Shown here: positions 1 through 7,866 of the stretch, piece by piece
How the letters are laid out: every line of letters starts with the position of its first letter
Position numbering within the stretch: position 1 is the stretch's first letter
DNA from: Deltaproteobacteria bacterium
Lineage (GTDB): Bacteria; Desulfobacterota; Desulfobacteria; Desulfobacterales; C00003060
Assembly: GCA_003647435.1 (NCBI GenBank)
Contig: QMMV01000030.1
Location: 1-11,548, forward strand
Direction of reading: 5' to 3'
DNA length: 11,548 nt
The notes under the pieces: model-generated
Databases searched by the model: none
What the model was told of the DNA's origin: nothing
The model's input: only the letters and a program-made list of their open reading frames with translations
Position numbers and translations under genes: made by a program

Positions 1-196
1 AAAGTGTTACGTTTGCTCTAACATGGGTGATCTCTCGGCAAATGTCAAGCTGGTTTTGTGTCTTCATTTGGCCGGACACGAATACATGCACGGGTTGAAG
101 TGGAGAATATCCTTGATCGAGAATAAAGTCTTGTGATAGTCTCACCCAAATTTTAGCAAGGAACTTGCTGGCCAAAAGGAGAAGGCGGTTAGAGAC

Positions 197-436
197 ATGG
201 ACTACAAGATCAGGCCTGAGAGGGTCACTATCAGGACTATCGATAGGCATAGTTTGAGCGGAAAGATAAACCTGGGCGTCCATGAGAGGCTTTCCGATTT
301 GTTTACCAAAGAACAAAGGCTATTCATTGTCATGTGTGATGTGACATTCGATGGAGGTAAAGGAGGAACGGGCAGGGTCCTTTTTGTTAATAAGAGACAT
401 ATGGTATGGGCTGAACCAGAAGCAGTGACACGATAA
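197..436 (+). CDS. Small DUF6812-like protein of unknown function
   Basis: This 79-residue soluble protein has no signal peptide or membrane segment. The pattern 'VTIRTIDRHSLSGKINL', then 'ERLSDLFTKEQRLFIVMCDVTF', then 'GRVLFVNKRHMVWAEPE' resembles the small all-beta DUF6812-type proteins common in deltaproteobacteria; the family name is from memory, so treat it as probable. The predicted beta strands suggest a small barrel, and no catalytic residues can be named. A weak ribosome site (AAAGGAG, 175-181) lies about 15 nt before the ATG, which is longer than ideal. A perfect 6-bp dyad (AGCAAG-GAA-CTTGCT, 155-169) sits upstream without a T run. A short hairpin and T run at 482-500 may end its transcript, so it may be transcribed apart from the permease genes. 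Its role is unknown. Confidence 0.75.
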   Translation: MDYKIRPERVTIRTIDRHSLSGKINLGVHERLSDLFTKEQRLFIVMCDVTFDGGKGGTGRVLFVNKRHMVWAEPEAVTR

Positions 437-481
437 GATTAGGGCTTTTTTACCTGCAAGCAATTCCATAATCACTTTACG

Positions 482-500
482 CGTTCGCGAGAACGTTTTT
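482..500 (+). terminator. Possible short intrinsic terminator
   Basis: A 5-bp stem CGTTC/GAACG closed by a GCGA tetraloop (GNRA type) is followed at once by TTTTT (496-500). The stem is short for a strong terminator, but the order stem, stable tetraloop, T run is right. It sits between the small protein gene and the ribosome site of the permease gene. Confidence 0.35.
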
Positions 501-503
501 GAT

Positions 504-510
504 AAAGGAG
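504..510 (+). promoter_or_regulatory. Strong ribosome binding site for the NifX-permease gene
   Basis: AAAGGAG lies 4 nt before the ATG at 515. It supports that start, which also gives the canonical 'MKILIS' opening of the NifX-like domain. Confidence 0.7.
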
Positions 511-514
511 ATAC

Positions 515-1312
515 ATGAAGATTTTGATTTCCGCTGACGGGGCCGATTTAGAAGCCAGAGTAGCGAACCGGTTTGGAACCTCTCGCTACCTTGTAATCGT
601 TGACACGGAAACCGGTGATTTTGATGCAGTGCCAAACCCCGGCATCTCTGGACAACGCGGGTCCGGGATGCAGGCTGTTGTGCTTGCTGTCAGCAAGGAC
701 GTGAAAGCGGTTTTGACCGGCTATTGCGCCCCTGCTATCTGCAATCAACTCGAAGCCAATGATATAGAAGTATTGACCGGACTCGATGGCAGGGTACGGG
801 AAATTGTAGAGAGATACAAGCAGGGCAATATAGGGAAGCGCACCGGAACCGGCCTGCAGACCCTCCGCAGGGAGCCCAAAATTGGCAGTGCCGCTTTCAT
901 TGGTGCAATTAGAAACTCTGTTAATCAGTTCGCTGGTATATTGCCGGCATTTGTAGGCGTTGTGCTCCTTATCGGTTTGTTTCACACGTTTGTTTCAAAG
1001 GATTTTCTGGCCTCGATATTTTCTGGCAATGTAGCGCTGGATACCCTCCGGAGCGCTAGTTTTGGGAGCATTCTTGCCGGAAACCCGATCAATAGCTACA
1101 TCATTGCAGGAGAGCTGTTAAAGTACGGCCTCAGCCTCGTCGCCGTAACTGCCCTCATTATAACCTGGGTGACCGTGGGCCTGATACAGTTGCCGGCAGA
1201 GATAGCGGCTCTGGGCACAAAGTTTGCCATTCTGAGAAATGTCGTCTCTTTTATTTTATCAATTCCGATTGCCATCCTCACAGTGGCCATCTTTAATCTT
1301 GTGAAAGGTTGA
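515..1312 (+). CDS. NifX-like domain fused to a permease half (DUF318/ArsP type)
   Basis: The 265-residue protein has two parts. Residues 1-105 form a dinitrogenase iron-molybdenum cofactor (NifX/NifB C-terminal) type domain: 'MKILISADG' strand, 'NPG' turn, 'GSGMQAVVLAV' helix, 'VKAVLTGYCAP', 'DIEVLTGLDG' and the closing 'VREIVERYKQGN'. After a basic linker, residues 125-265 are hydrophobic, with likely membrane helices near 138-160, 203-227 and 238-262 and a 'GSILAGNPINSYIIAGELLKYG' stretch at 184-205 that resembles the GNP-type permease motif. The following gene has the same layout, so the two look like the inverted halves of one transporter. Known family members move metalloid or metal compounds; the substrate here is not visible. 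The NifX domain would sit in the cytosol and may bind a metal cluster. That is an inference, as no direct cluster-ligand pattern is obvious beyond Cys71 and Cys76. Confidence 0.8.
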   Translation: MKILISADGADLEARVANRFGTSRYLVIVDTETGDFDAVPNPGISGQRGSGMQAVVLAVSKDVKAVLTGYCAPAICNQLEANDIEVLTGLDGRVREIVERYKQGNIGKRTGTGLQTLRREPKIGSAAFIGAIRNSVNQFAGILPAFVGVVLLIGLFHTFVSKDFLASIFSGNVALDTLRSASFGSILAGNPINSYIIAGELLKYGLSLVAVTALIITWVTVGLIQLPAEIAALGTKFAILRNVVSFILSIPIAILTVAIFNLVKG

Positions 1313-1391
1313 GTTCGGCATACCGGCTTGGGTTTTTGAAAACATCTGTGCCTGTTTTTTAAAAGAGCTAAAGGATTACAGTTCGGTTAAT

Positions 1392-1916
1392 ATGGAATCT
1401 AAAAGTAAAAACCACCGCAGGCGCCTGCTCTTTTTTCCCTCTTTTGTACTGCTGATTTATGGAATTCTCTTCGTGACTGTGCCTGATAAGGCACTTGTAG
1501 CCCTCAGGAGCAGCGGGGATGTTTTTGTTAATATAATTCCGCCCCTTGCTTTTGTTTTTGCTGTAATGGTGGGAATGAATCTCTTTTTAAAACCGGCGCA
1601 GATCGCCGCATTTCTTGGCAGGGCTGGCGGTATCAAGGGAATCGCGCTTTCGGCGGCCGCAGGGATCATCTCGATGGGGCCTATCTATGTATGGTACCCC
1701 TTACTCAAAGAGTTAAGAGAAAGAGGAGCGCCGAACACCTTGATAGCCGTATTCCTTTACAACAGGGCTGTCAAGCCATTCCTTTTGCCGGTGATGATTG
1801 CGTACTTTGGATTGGCTTATGTGGTGATATTGACGCTGATGACTATTCTGGGCTCAATCGTGGTCGGCTATTCTGTGGGCATTCTCGTCAACGACAAACA
1901 CGGTTTGCCGGATTAG
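1392..1916 (+). CDS. Membrane protein, second half of the split permease
   Basis: This 174-residue integral membrane protein starts with a basic cytosolic segment ('KSKNHRRR') followed by about five hydrophobic segments near residues 11-30, 44-65, 81-100, 114-138 and 141-165. The core 'SAAAGIISMGPIYVWYPLLKELRERGAP' (87-114) aligns by eye with 'SASFGSILAGNPINSYIIAGELLKYG' of the preceding protein, and 'NRAVKPFLLP' follows. It is about half the length of ordinary DUF318/ArsP permeases, so it probably pairs with the 265-residue protein 79 bp upstream on the same strand. AAAGGA lies about 15 nt before the ATG, a weak placement. The gene ends 20 bp from the convergent cyclase gene, with no hairpin terminator in the gap. 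Substrate unknown. Confidence 0.75.
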   Translation: MESKSKNHRRRLLFFPSFVLLIYGILFVTVPDKALVALRSSGDVFVNIIPPLAFVFAVMVGMNLFLKPAQIAAFLGRAGGIKGIALSAAAGIISMGPIYVWYPLLKELRERGAPNTLIAVFLYNRAVKPFLLPVMIAYFGLAYVVILTLMTILGSIVVGYSVGILVNDKHGLPD

Positions 1917-1936
1917 GGAAAGCGGGCGCTCACTTC

Positions 1937-3487
1937 TTACATAGTTTCTTTGTCCAGGATCTCCGCTACAGCAAGCGTGGCAATATCCATGAACTTACTA
2001 TAGCGTGGATCGTTTGGATCCAGCAGGTCGATAACGCGTGAGAAAGAGTTCTCGACAAATATTTCCCGGTCGCGCTCTCTGCGCCTGACACCAAAACGGA
2101 ACTCCTTGACTTCTTCGGAGCTCAATTTGTTGATGACATTTTTTGCTGTCCATATTGCCCCACTGTTCGCAAGGTCGGATAACCTGGCTGCATAATTGAT
2201 GGAATCTCCAAGGGCGGTAAACTCGATATTTGATCCTGAGTAGATCGTTCCAAAAAACTCTTTGCCTTCGTTGATACCGATATTTAAATAGATCTCATTC
2301 AGCCATCCCTTTCTCATTTTCCACTCGTTGCTGAATCGGCTCACCTTTTTCCTTAACTCGAGCGCGCAACGAATCGCATTCATGAGGTAATTGGACCCCG
2401 GTTTTTTGATGAAATAGTACAACATGCCGTCGCCCGCATGTTTGCCGAATACACCATTGTATTTTTCAAAGGAGCCTGCCAGGGTTTTCCGGAGCTGGTT
2501 GATCAACTCGAAATATTCGGCGGGAGGCAGCTCTACACTCATTCTGACTGAATCTTCTACATCAGCTACGAGTACACAAAGTGAGACTAAAGAAGGCATG
2601 CGCTCACTGAGTAGCTTGGTGATTACTTTCTCGCGGCATGAAAGAAGTTCCAGAATCCGATCGGGCAATTTTTCGGACGGTACATATACGAAAAATATAC
2701 CCTCTCTGAAAAATACCGTATAGACCTCGTGGGAAGCGATGGAGCCGTCCTGCCTTACAAAGTTGATCGCCGTGTGACTGATGCTTTTTTCAGAAGAAGG
2801 GGGCTTCCTGTCATATATCTTTTCCAGGGTGCTTATTTCCCTTTTGGAAATTCCCTGATAAAGTTTTGGCAGACTACTTTTCGGAAATTTAGGCTTCGCA
2901 AATGCCAGGTGGAAAGCGACTATTTCCTCCCAGTTTCGCATGTGGTCATGAAATTCCCATGTGAAAAACAACCGGAAGATATTTCTCGATTCTAATTCAG
3001 CGATCGACCTGATGGGTTTACTAAACACCTGATCCTCGGCCTCAGAATTGATCCACTCTATCTCAAAATCTGTGTTGATTAAATAGGCCGGGAAATGGAT
3101 ATCCTCAATAGTCACTGTTAGGGCTGTATCAGTGATCTTGCTGGATCTGTCCGGTATTCCGGAAGTGAGCCGATCAGCAGAACCATTATCTGTTCGCCTG
3201 CGTCGGAATGGCTCGGCAATCGATGGCACATCCTCAAACTTCCTTGCTATCTCTTCCATGGAATTACCCTCCCGCTTTAAACGCTTTACAATCTCGATCC
3301 GTTCTACGGCTTCTTCCGGGAAGTAGCCTATTTTTCCCGGCCTTTTCATGTCACCGGGGGGTCTTTTGACAACAGGTTTCGGAATGATCCCAATGGCGAT
3401 ATAATTGTTAAGTGTTGCTCTTGAGATACCCGTTTTCAGAAGGAGTTCTTTGCTGGTGATCCAGTTTTTGTCAACGAGAGTGGGCAT
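1937..3487 (-). CDS. MerR-like DNA-binding, PAS-like, adenylate/guanylate cyclase fusion
   Basis: The protein is 516 residues and soluble. Residues 8-85 look like a MerR-type winged helix ('WITSKELLLKTGISRATLNNYIAIGIIP', then 'GYFPEEAVERIEIVKRLKREGNSMEEIARKF'). Residues 120-275 resemble a PAS sensor ('FPAYLINTDFEIEWINSEAE', later 'FVRQDGSIASHEVYTVFF'). Residues 300-480 are a class III nucleotidyl cyclase domain. Metal aspartates are Asp309 in 'VADVEDS' and Asp353 in 'KHAGDGMLYYF'. Lys349 and Thr424 occupy the purine-selecting positions, consistent with ATP rather than GTP. Asn431 and Arg435 in 'LGDSINYAARL' fill the transition-state positions. The catalytic set thus looks intact and cAMP synthesis is likely. 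The ATG at 3487 lacks a clear ribosome site. Dyads and repeats in the upstream gap may be autoregulatory. The domain order is seen by eye; DNA targets and the sensed signal are unknown. Confidence 0.85.
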   Translation of the reverse strand: MPTLVDKNWITSKELLLKTGISRATLNNYIAIGIIPKPVVKRPPGDMKRPGKIGYFPEEAVERIEIVKRLKREGNSMEEIARKFEDVPSIAEPFRRRRTDNGSADRLTSGIPDRSSKITDTALTVTIEDIHFPAYLINTDFEIEWINSEAEDQVFSKPIRSIAELESRNIFRLFFTWEFHDHMRNWEEIVAFHLAFAKPKFPKSSLPKLYQGISKREISTLEKIYDRKPPSSEKSISHTAINFVRQDGSIASHEVYTVFFREGIFFVYVPSEKLPDRILELLSCREKVITKLLSERMPSLVSLCVLVADVEDSVRMSVELPPAEYFELINQLRKTLAGSFEKYNGVFGKHAGDGMLYYFIKKPGSNYLMNAIRCALELRKKVSRFSNEWKMRKGWLNEIYLNIGINEGKEFFGTIYSGSNIEFTALGDSINYAARLSDLANSGAIWTAKNVINKLSSEEVKEFRFGVRRRERDREIFVENSFSRVIDLLDPNDPRYSKFMDIATLAVAEILDKETM

Positions 3488-3614
3488 AGAGATGGCACCC
3501 CGGCTGTCTAAAAGAGACTCGGTTTGTCAGGCAGCTGTCCAGGAAAACAAGAGGCTCCGGCTCTATGCTTATACAGTATAAAAGGTTTGTCAAGAGAAAA
3601 ATTAGACTGTCTAA
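3488..3614 (-). promoter_or_regulatory. Upstream region of the MerR-cyclase gene with dyads and repeats
   Basis: Read on the minus strand, TTGACA (3593-3588) could be a -35 box, but no convincing -10 follows at 17 bp. About 20 bp downstream is CATAGA, which would fit only the long spacer typical of MerR-controlled promoters. Between them is a perfect 13-bp dyad, TTATAC-A-GTATAA (3569-3581). The 9-mer TGACAAACC occurs twice (3592-3584 and 3529-3521). A second perfect dyad, TTAGAC-T-GTCTAA (3602-3614), overlaps the stop codon of the upstream gene, and CTGTCTAA recurs at 3504-3511. This is a candidate operator/promoter, not a proven one. Confidence 0.35.
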
Positions 3615-6600
3615 GATTCCCTGGTTCGCCTTTTCAATTTCAGCAGTAGCATTCGTGTTTTTGCTTGCCCAAGGACATGATTTGCTCGGAGGAGTTTCGG
3701 GTATTCGTCAGGAAGAACTACGACGGGCTTGAGGTTGACATCCTGTTGAATGGTTAAGCATCGGACGGCAGATGAGGGGGCAGGACTCGTCTTCAGGGTG
3801 ATCTTTCCCGATCTTTCCACGGGGAACGAAAGGAATTCAGGGGGGGTTACCTGAAAAGAATCAATCCCCTCAGGCAGTGTTACTTTTATGGTGATATGCA
3901 GTCTGCTGTAGCGGTCTCGATACATTGGATAGTTGCGCTTATCTCTTTCAACTCCTTCAATACCGGTGATCAAACCCGGCAACTTAAGATAAAGAAAATC
4001 TCCCTGGCGGGCTGCAAAGTTATCCACTCTTACTGAGAATTCCTCTACCGCGGGATAGACATTGTAATTGGTGATATATGTATCCGTTGCTCGGGCTGAG
4101 CGGCTGATCGAGTTCACCAATTCCTGATGATGGCGCCGGCGTTCTTCGGGGGACATCTCGTCCATTTGCTTGTGAAACCGCGCAAAGTCCATCCCGTAAA
4201 TCCGGCGCTTTTTCTTGATCGTCACGTCGCCGTTTTCAAGCAGCTTGAGAGAAAAAGTCTGGTCCTCGCGATCTTTCAATTCAGGTGCCAGGGCGCTGAT
4301 GGTTATAATTTGCCCGGATTGCAGCAACAGGCCGGGGTGCCCATCGCTTGGTGTGCTCCCAAGTGCGGCATACTGATCGGTATCATTCAGGTAGATGTAT
4401 CCCTCATCTGTATTCACGCGGACAAGGAGATCATGAAACCAGGCTGGATCGGGGCATTCCCGCAAGGGACGCTGCAGGCTTTTCACCGGCGAGGCCCAGG
4501 ATGAAAGAACAAACTCCGGGCTGTAGCCCGCGGCATGCAGCAGGGCGTACAGCAGGACGGCCCGGTCTGCAGAGTTTCCGTATCCGTCGGCCAGTGTTTC
4601 GTCGCTCGGGCTTATCTGGTCAAGGGGTATGTCACTGATGGCCACGCCGACGGGGCGGATATTTTCTGCCACAAAGTCACGGATGGCGAGAATCCGCTTC
4701 CTGTCGCCACAGATCCCCTTAACCAGGTCTTTTCCCTTGGCCGCGGTTTCTGGCTGTGACGTAGCGGCTTTTAGTAATTGCTGACGTACCTCGTTAGCAT
4801 AATCTGACCAGTTTCCCGCTGAGGCAAAGACTACCGGGTTGAAACTGTACCACGGAGGCATGTGGTCTTCGCGTTTTACGGGTTCCACGTTTGTTGCGGT
4901 AAACTCATAGATTGTTTTATTCCCACAGCGTCTCGATCTTTCGCAAATAACCGGTTGGGGCTTACGTTTCCACAGGCTGTTTAGCCCTATTCCCTGATCG
5001 GCCTTCAAGATTTTCAAAGGGAGATGATCCGGGATTTTCAACCGTACCGTTTTTCTGACAACAGGATAATGGTAGCGGAACATGCCGTCTACGGAAAAGA
5101 AATAGTGGTCTGGCGTCTCACTACAATTTTGCTGCATCATATCGTGATAGCAGAACGCCCCGTTCATTGAGAAAAAAGGGCGGTTTTTCTTTTTTCGTAC
5201 AATTGTGTACTCGATTGTGCTCCCCTTCTCCACGCCGGGGAGGCTGACTACGAGAATCTTGGCTGCCGGATAGCGGGGGGCATCTCCAACCCAGCAGGCG
5301 TCCATCTCGTTGATTTCTTTATCCTCAACCCTTTTTATCTGTCCAGATGTAGATGTAACCAGACCCTTTTTGATCTCCACATCCTCCCAGATCGGATTGT
5401 AGTCTATATATATGTTGCTGTTTTCTTTCTTGCCTGCATAAGTGAGGACTTTTATTTTAACCTGCTTGGTTTCTGTCCAGTTGCGTGCATCTTCAAGATC
5501 ATATTCATCAAGCTCGTCGAGGATGACGGCATCTGCATGAAAGGCAGAATACCATTCGGCGGCAGTTGCGAGTTTTTTGGCAGCGGGGGCGGAAAAAATC
5601 GCCATCTTTCGGTTACTCGATTCGATCTTTTCCATCGTTTCCCGAAAAGACAGGTAATCTTCAGGCGAATACTCCGGAAGCTTGATCTTAAAGAGGCTTT
5701 CGCACACAAGCGTTTCCCCGTTAAATGATAAGTCCCGTCTCCATGCAGTTCCCCTTTTTTCAACAATTTCAGATTCCGGCAGACTCACGATCCCCCCCAC
5801 GGATCCATTTAGAGTTAACCGGGTGATCTCTTTTACGCCGCAGGCGCACCGTGTGAAATACGGGTATTTCCGCTTTCTGAGGCCCATTTCCCTGGTGAGC
5901 CGGTGCGCCATCCCTACTCGATTTCCCAGGCGCAACACGGGAAGCATAACGATATTTTTGCCCGCTATGAGAATATCCTTTACTTGAAAGGAAAGCCGGG
6001 CCTCTAATTGCTTGTCGGTGTCAAGTATGTTGGCAGGCCTGATTTCATAACTGTCGAGCCGGGCCCCCGGGGTGATTTCCTTGATGATTTTCTCAAAATA
6101 TCCCCGTCGTTCATCGGCGGATAGTCTTGCAAAATAGCCGCGATAAACATTGTCATTGATACCGCCAAATCGGAGGACTGTTTTTGCCTTCAGGTTGCCT
6201 TTTGCGTCCAGCTCACCCGTTGTTTCGATAAACATCATGTTCTCTTCCGGCGGTTGAACGGGGGTGGTCCGGAGTGTTTCGCCTTCCGGGGTGGCGACAA
6301 GGTAGCTCTGGTTATTGAGATAGGGCGGGAAAAGCCGGCGGGTGTTCTCGTCGGTTGGGTCCATCAGGAGGTGGGAGCCGTCTTGTTGCCGTACGCATGT
6401 AATGGCGTGGTTGAAAAACGGCTGGGGAACCTCGGGATCTTTTTTCGGGCCCACCATGATCAGGGCGGGGTAGGCATCAAATCCCGCCAGTCGCAGCATC
6501 GCTACCAGCAAGGCCGCCTTATCGCGACAGACGCCGGCACGTCGATCAAAGGTCATGATGGCCGGATGCGGCTCATATCCCGGGGAGACTTTTTCCACGG

Positions 6601-7630
6601 TGAGGCCCAGGTAACGGATCTCCTGTGATACCCACTGAAAGAGTCTCCTGATTCTTTCGTGCGGATCATCAATCCCCCTTATCAGCCGCTGAACTGTTTT
6701 TTTCATCTCGGGCGAGGTTTTGTCGATGTTTGGCTTGCTGAGGTTCCAGTACCAGCGCGATATCTGTCTCCAATCTTTAACGGTACTTACCAGCAACCGC
6801 TGTACCTGTGTATGCAGGGGTGGCATCCTCGGTTCGGGGAAGGCACGGGGGACGTTTTTGGCAATCCATTTGTAGACGATGAAATCGCCTTCCTTTTCTT
6901 CTGTATGGGTCACGGTACCCGGGATTTCTGCTTTGAGGGCGATGCGCTGGAGCGGCTTTTTCCTCGGGGCAACAACCGTGTACTCGGAGCGTATGATAGG
7001 ATTTATGCCTTCAAATACGGCATAGTCGCTCCAGGTGCCAGGCACACGGACTCTGGCATAATCGTCAAAGATAATGAAGTGGACAAGGTCCCCCACTTTT
7101 AGCTCGGGGATACTTACCTGCAGGATCTTGTTGTTGGGGTTATATATATTTGAGCGCATCTGGGCAGGTTCGACCATGATACGGCTGTTTTTATTTATAT
7201 CGACGGCGGTTGCGGTGCCATTGCTTTTGATGACCTCAACAAGGGTGAACCTGGTGGTGTTATAGGGGATGGTGAAAGAGGAAGAGATGGTCTTGAGCGA
7301 TCGCTTTCCCTTTTCGGTCAGAATCTTGGAATAAGATTCATACCATTCGATATAGGTTCCGTTTTCGTTATATTTAATCCACCTGTGCTCATCTACGTCT
7401 ACTACATCGGCATTCGGGTATTTGGCGCGGGTAACCGTCTTTGCAACTTTGATTACCTTTGTTTTGTCCAGCGTCCTCCAGCAGGAGGCCGCTTGGCCGG
7501 CCAGAGAAAGTGAGGCCTGTAGCAGGACGAAAAAAGCAACAAATAGTGCAATGCCACAGGCTGCCGCATACCTTTTTTTCAAAGGTCTCAAACCGCGGTG
7601 TTTAAAGTCTTTGAGAAGATACTTTCTCAT
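3611..7630 (-). CDS. Exported protein with two DUF3857-transglutaminase modules, second one degenerate
   Basis: I chose the ATG at 7630 because it overlaps the preceding stop codon as ATGA; a GTG at 7642 would add four residues. The product is 1339 residues. A basic N-terminus and hydrophobic stretch (about 25-45, 'GIALFVAFFVLLQASLSLAG') indicate a signal peptide or anchor, so it acts in the periplasm or envelope. Module 1: DUF3857 (about 70-225), then a transglutaminase-like fold with Cys368 ('GVCRDKA'), His408 ('FNHAI') and Asp424 ('MDPTDE'), then a beta-rich segment to about 650. Module 2: DUF3857-like (about 715-920), then a transglutaminase-like fold where 'GNSADRAVLLYALLHAAGY' puts Ser1020 in place of the cysteine, while His1066 ('WFHDLLV') and Asp1083 ('YLNDTDQ') remain. 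The usual family length is about half of this, so it looks like an internal duplication or fusion. The substrate is unknown; peptide or protein processing at the envelope is an inference. Confidence 0.85.
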   Translation of the reverse strand: MRKYLLKDFKHRGLRPLKKRYAAACGIALFVAFFVLLQASLSLAGQAASCWRTLDKTKVIKVAKTVTRAKYPNADVVDVDEHRWIKYNENGTYIEWYESYSKILTEKGKRSLKTISSSFTIPYNTTRFTLVEVIKSNGTATAVDINKNSRIMVEPAQMRSNIYNPNNKILQVSIPELKVGDLVHFIIFDDYARVRVPGTWSDYAVFEGINPIIRSEYTVVAPRKKPLQRIALKAEIPGTVTHTEEKEGDFIVYKWIAKNVPRAFPEPRMPPLHTQVQRLLVSTVKDWRQISRWYWNLSKPNIDKTSPEMKKTVQRLIRGIDDPHERIRRLFQWVSQEIRYLGLTVEKVSPGYEPHPAIMTFDRRAGVCRDKAALLVAMLRLAGFDAYPALIMVGPKKDPEVPQPFFNHAITCVRQQDGSHLLMDPTDENTRRLFPPYLNNQSYLVATPEGETLRTTPVQPPEENMMFIETTGELDAKGNLKAKTVLRFGGINDNVYRGYFARLSADERRGYFEKIIKEITPGARLDSYEIRPANILDTDKQLEARLSFQVKDILIAGKNIVMLPVLRLGNRVGMAHRLTREMGLRKRKYPYFTRCACGVKEITRLTLNGSVGGIVSLPESEIVEKRGTAWRRDLSFNGETLVCESLFKIKLPEYSPEDYLSFRETMEKIESSNRKMAIFSAPAAKKLATAAEWYSAFHADAVILDELDEYDLEDARNWTETKQVKIKVLTYAGKKENSNIYIDYNPIWEDVEIKKGLVTSTSGQIKRVEDKEINEMDACWVGDAPRYPAAKILVVSLPGVEKGSTIEYTIVRKKKNRPFFSMNGAFCYHDMMQQNCSETPDHYFFSVDGMFRYHYPVVRKTVRLKIPDHLPLKILKADQGIGLNSLWKRKPQPVICERSRRCGNKTIYEFTATNVEPVKREDHMPPWYSFNPVVFASAGNWSDYANEVRQQLLKAATSQPETAAKGKDLVKGICGDRKRILAIRDFVAENIRPVGVAISDIPLDQISPSDETLADGYGNSADRAVLLYALLHAAGYSPEFVLSSWASPVKSLQRPLRECPDPAWFHDLLVRVNTDEGYIYLNDTDQYAALGSTPSDGHPGLLLQSGQIITISALAPELKDREDQTFSLKLLENGDVTIKKKRRIYGMDFARFHKQMDEMSPEERRRHHQELVNSISRSARATDTYITNYNVYPAVEEFSVRVDNFAARQGDFLYLKLPGLITGIEGVERDKRNYPMYRDRYSRLHITIKVTLPEGIDSFQVTPPEFLSFPVERSGKITLKTSPAPSSAVRCLTIQQDVNLKPVVVLPDEYPKLLRANHVLGQAKTRMLLLKLKRRTRES

Positions 7631-7851
7631 GAAACGAGCCACAGAGCCCTGCCCGAAATTTTGTCGAGGACATGTTTTGCGACACTCCCGAGGAAGAAGG
7701 CTTTGTCCAGGAGGTACTGGGAAATGGTGGGTTGCACATGAAACAGCGTATAGCTGACATCTTTTACGGGCAACGACATTCTGACGGCGTACTTAATTGC
7801 ATCTGCAGAATGGATAGAATCATCAACGGCCAGCAGGATTTTTTTCTTCAT
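7627..7851 (-). CDS. Short universal stress protein, apparently missing its middle
   Basis: This 74-residue protein starts at 'MKKKILLAVDDSIHSADAIKY', the typical first strand and helix of UspA proteins, with 'SYTLFHVQP' as the second strand. The end, 'FFLGSVAKHVLDKISGRALWLV', matches the C-terminal end of the family, where Gly-Ser of the ATP motif starts the last helix and strand. Family members are about 140-150 residues, so roughly 70 central residues are absent, including the GxxG part of the ATP motif, although the frame is open throughout. A further in-frame ATG at 7926 exists, but AAAGGAG (7866-7860) placed 8 nt before 7851 decides the start. It overlaps the large transglutaminase gene by ATGA, so the two are probably translationally coupled. 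It may be a decayed gene still used as a coupling leader, or a minimal variant; nucleotide binding is doubtful. Confidence 0.75.
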   Translation of the reverse strand: MKKKILLAVDDSIHSADAIKYAVRMSLPVKDVSYTLFHVQPTISQYLLDKAFFLGSVAKHVLDKISGRALWLVS

Positions 7852-7859
7852 CGGAGTTT

Positions 7860-7866
7860 CTCCTTT
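7860..7866 (-). promoter_or_regulatory. Ribosome binding site fixing the stress-protein start
   Basis: On the minus strand, AAAGGAG lies 8 nt before the ATG at 7851. No comparable site precedes the longer in-frame start at 7926. Confidence 0.7.

Noticed and set aside
2..136. Open frame running in from the left edge on the plus strand, ending with TGA at 134-136
   Set aside because: About 44 codons with no recognisable motif. It could be the tail of an upstream gene but cannot be supported.
548..985. 145-codon open frame opposite the NifX-permease gene
   Set aside because: Antisense to a well-supported gene, with no domain pattern; a coding shadow.
6254..7102. Open frames of 124 and 147 codons on the plus strand inside the transglutaminase gene
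   Set aside because: Opposite a long, motif-rich coding region; no independent signals or recognisable composition.
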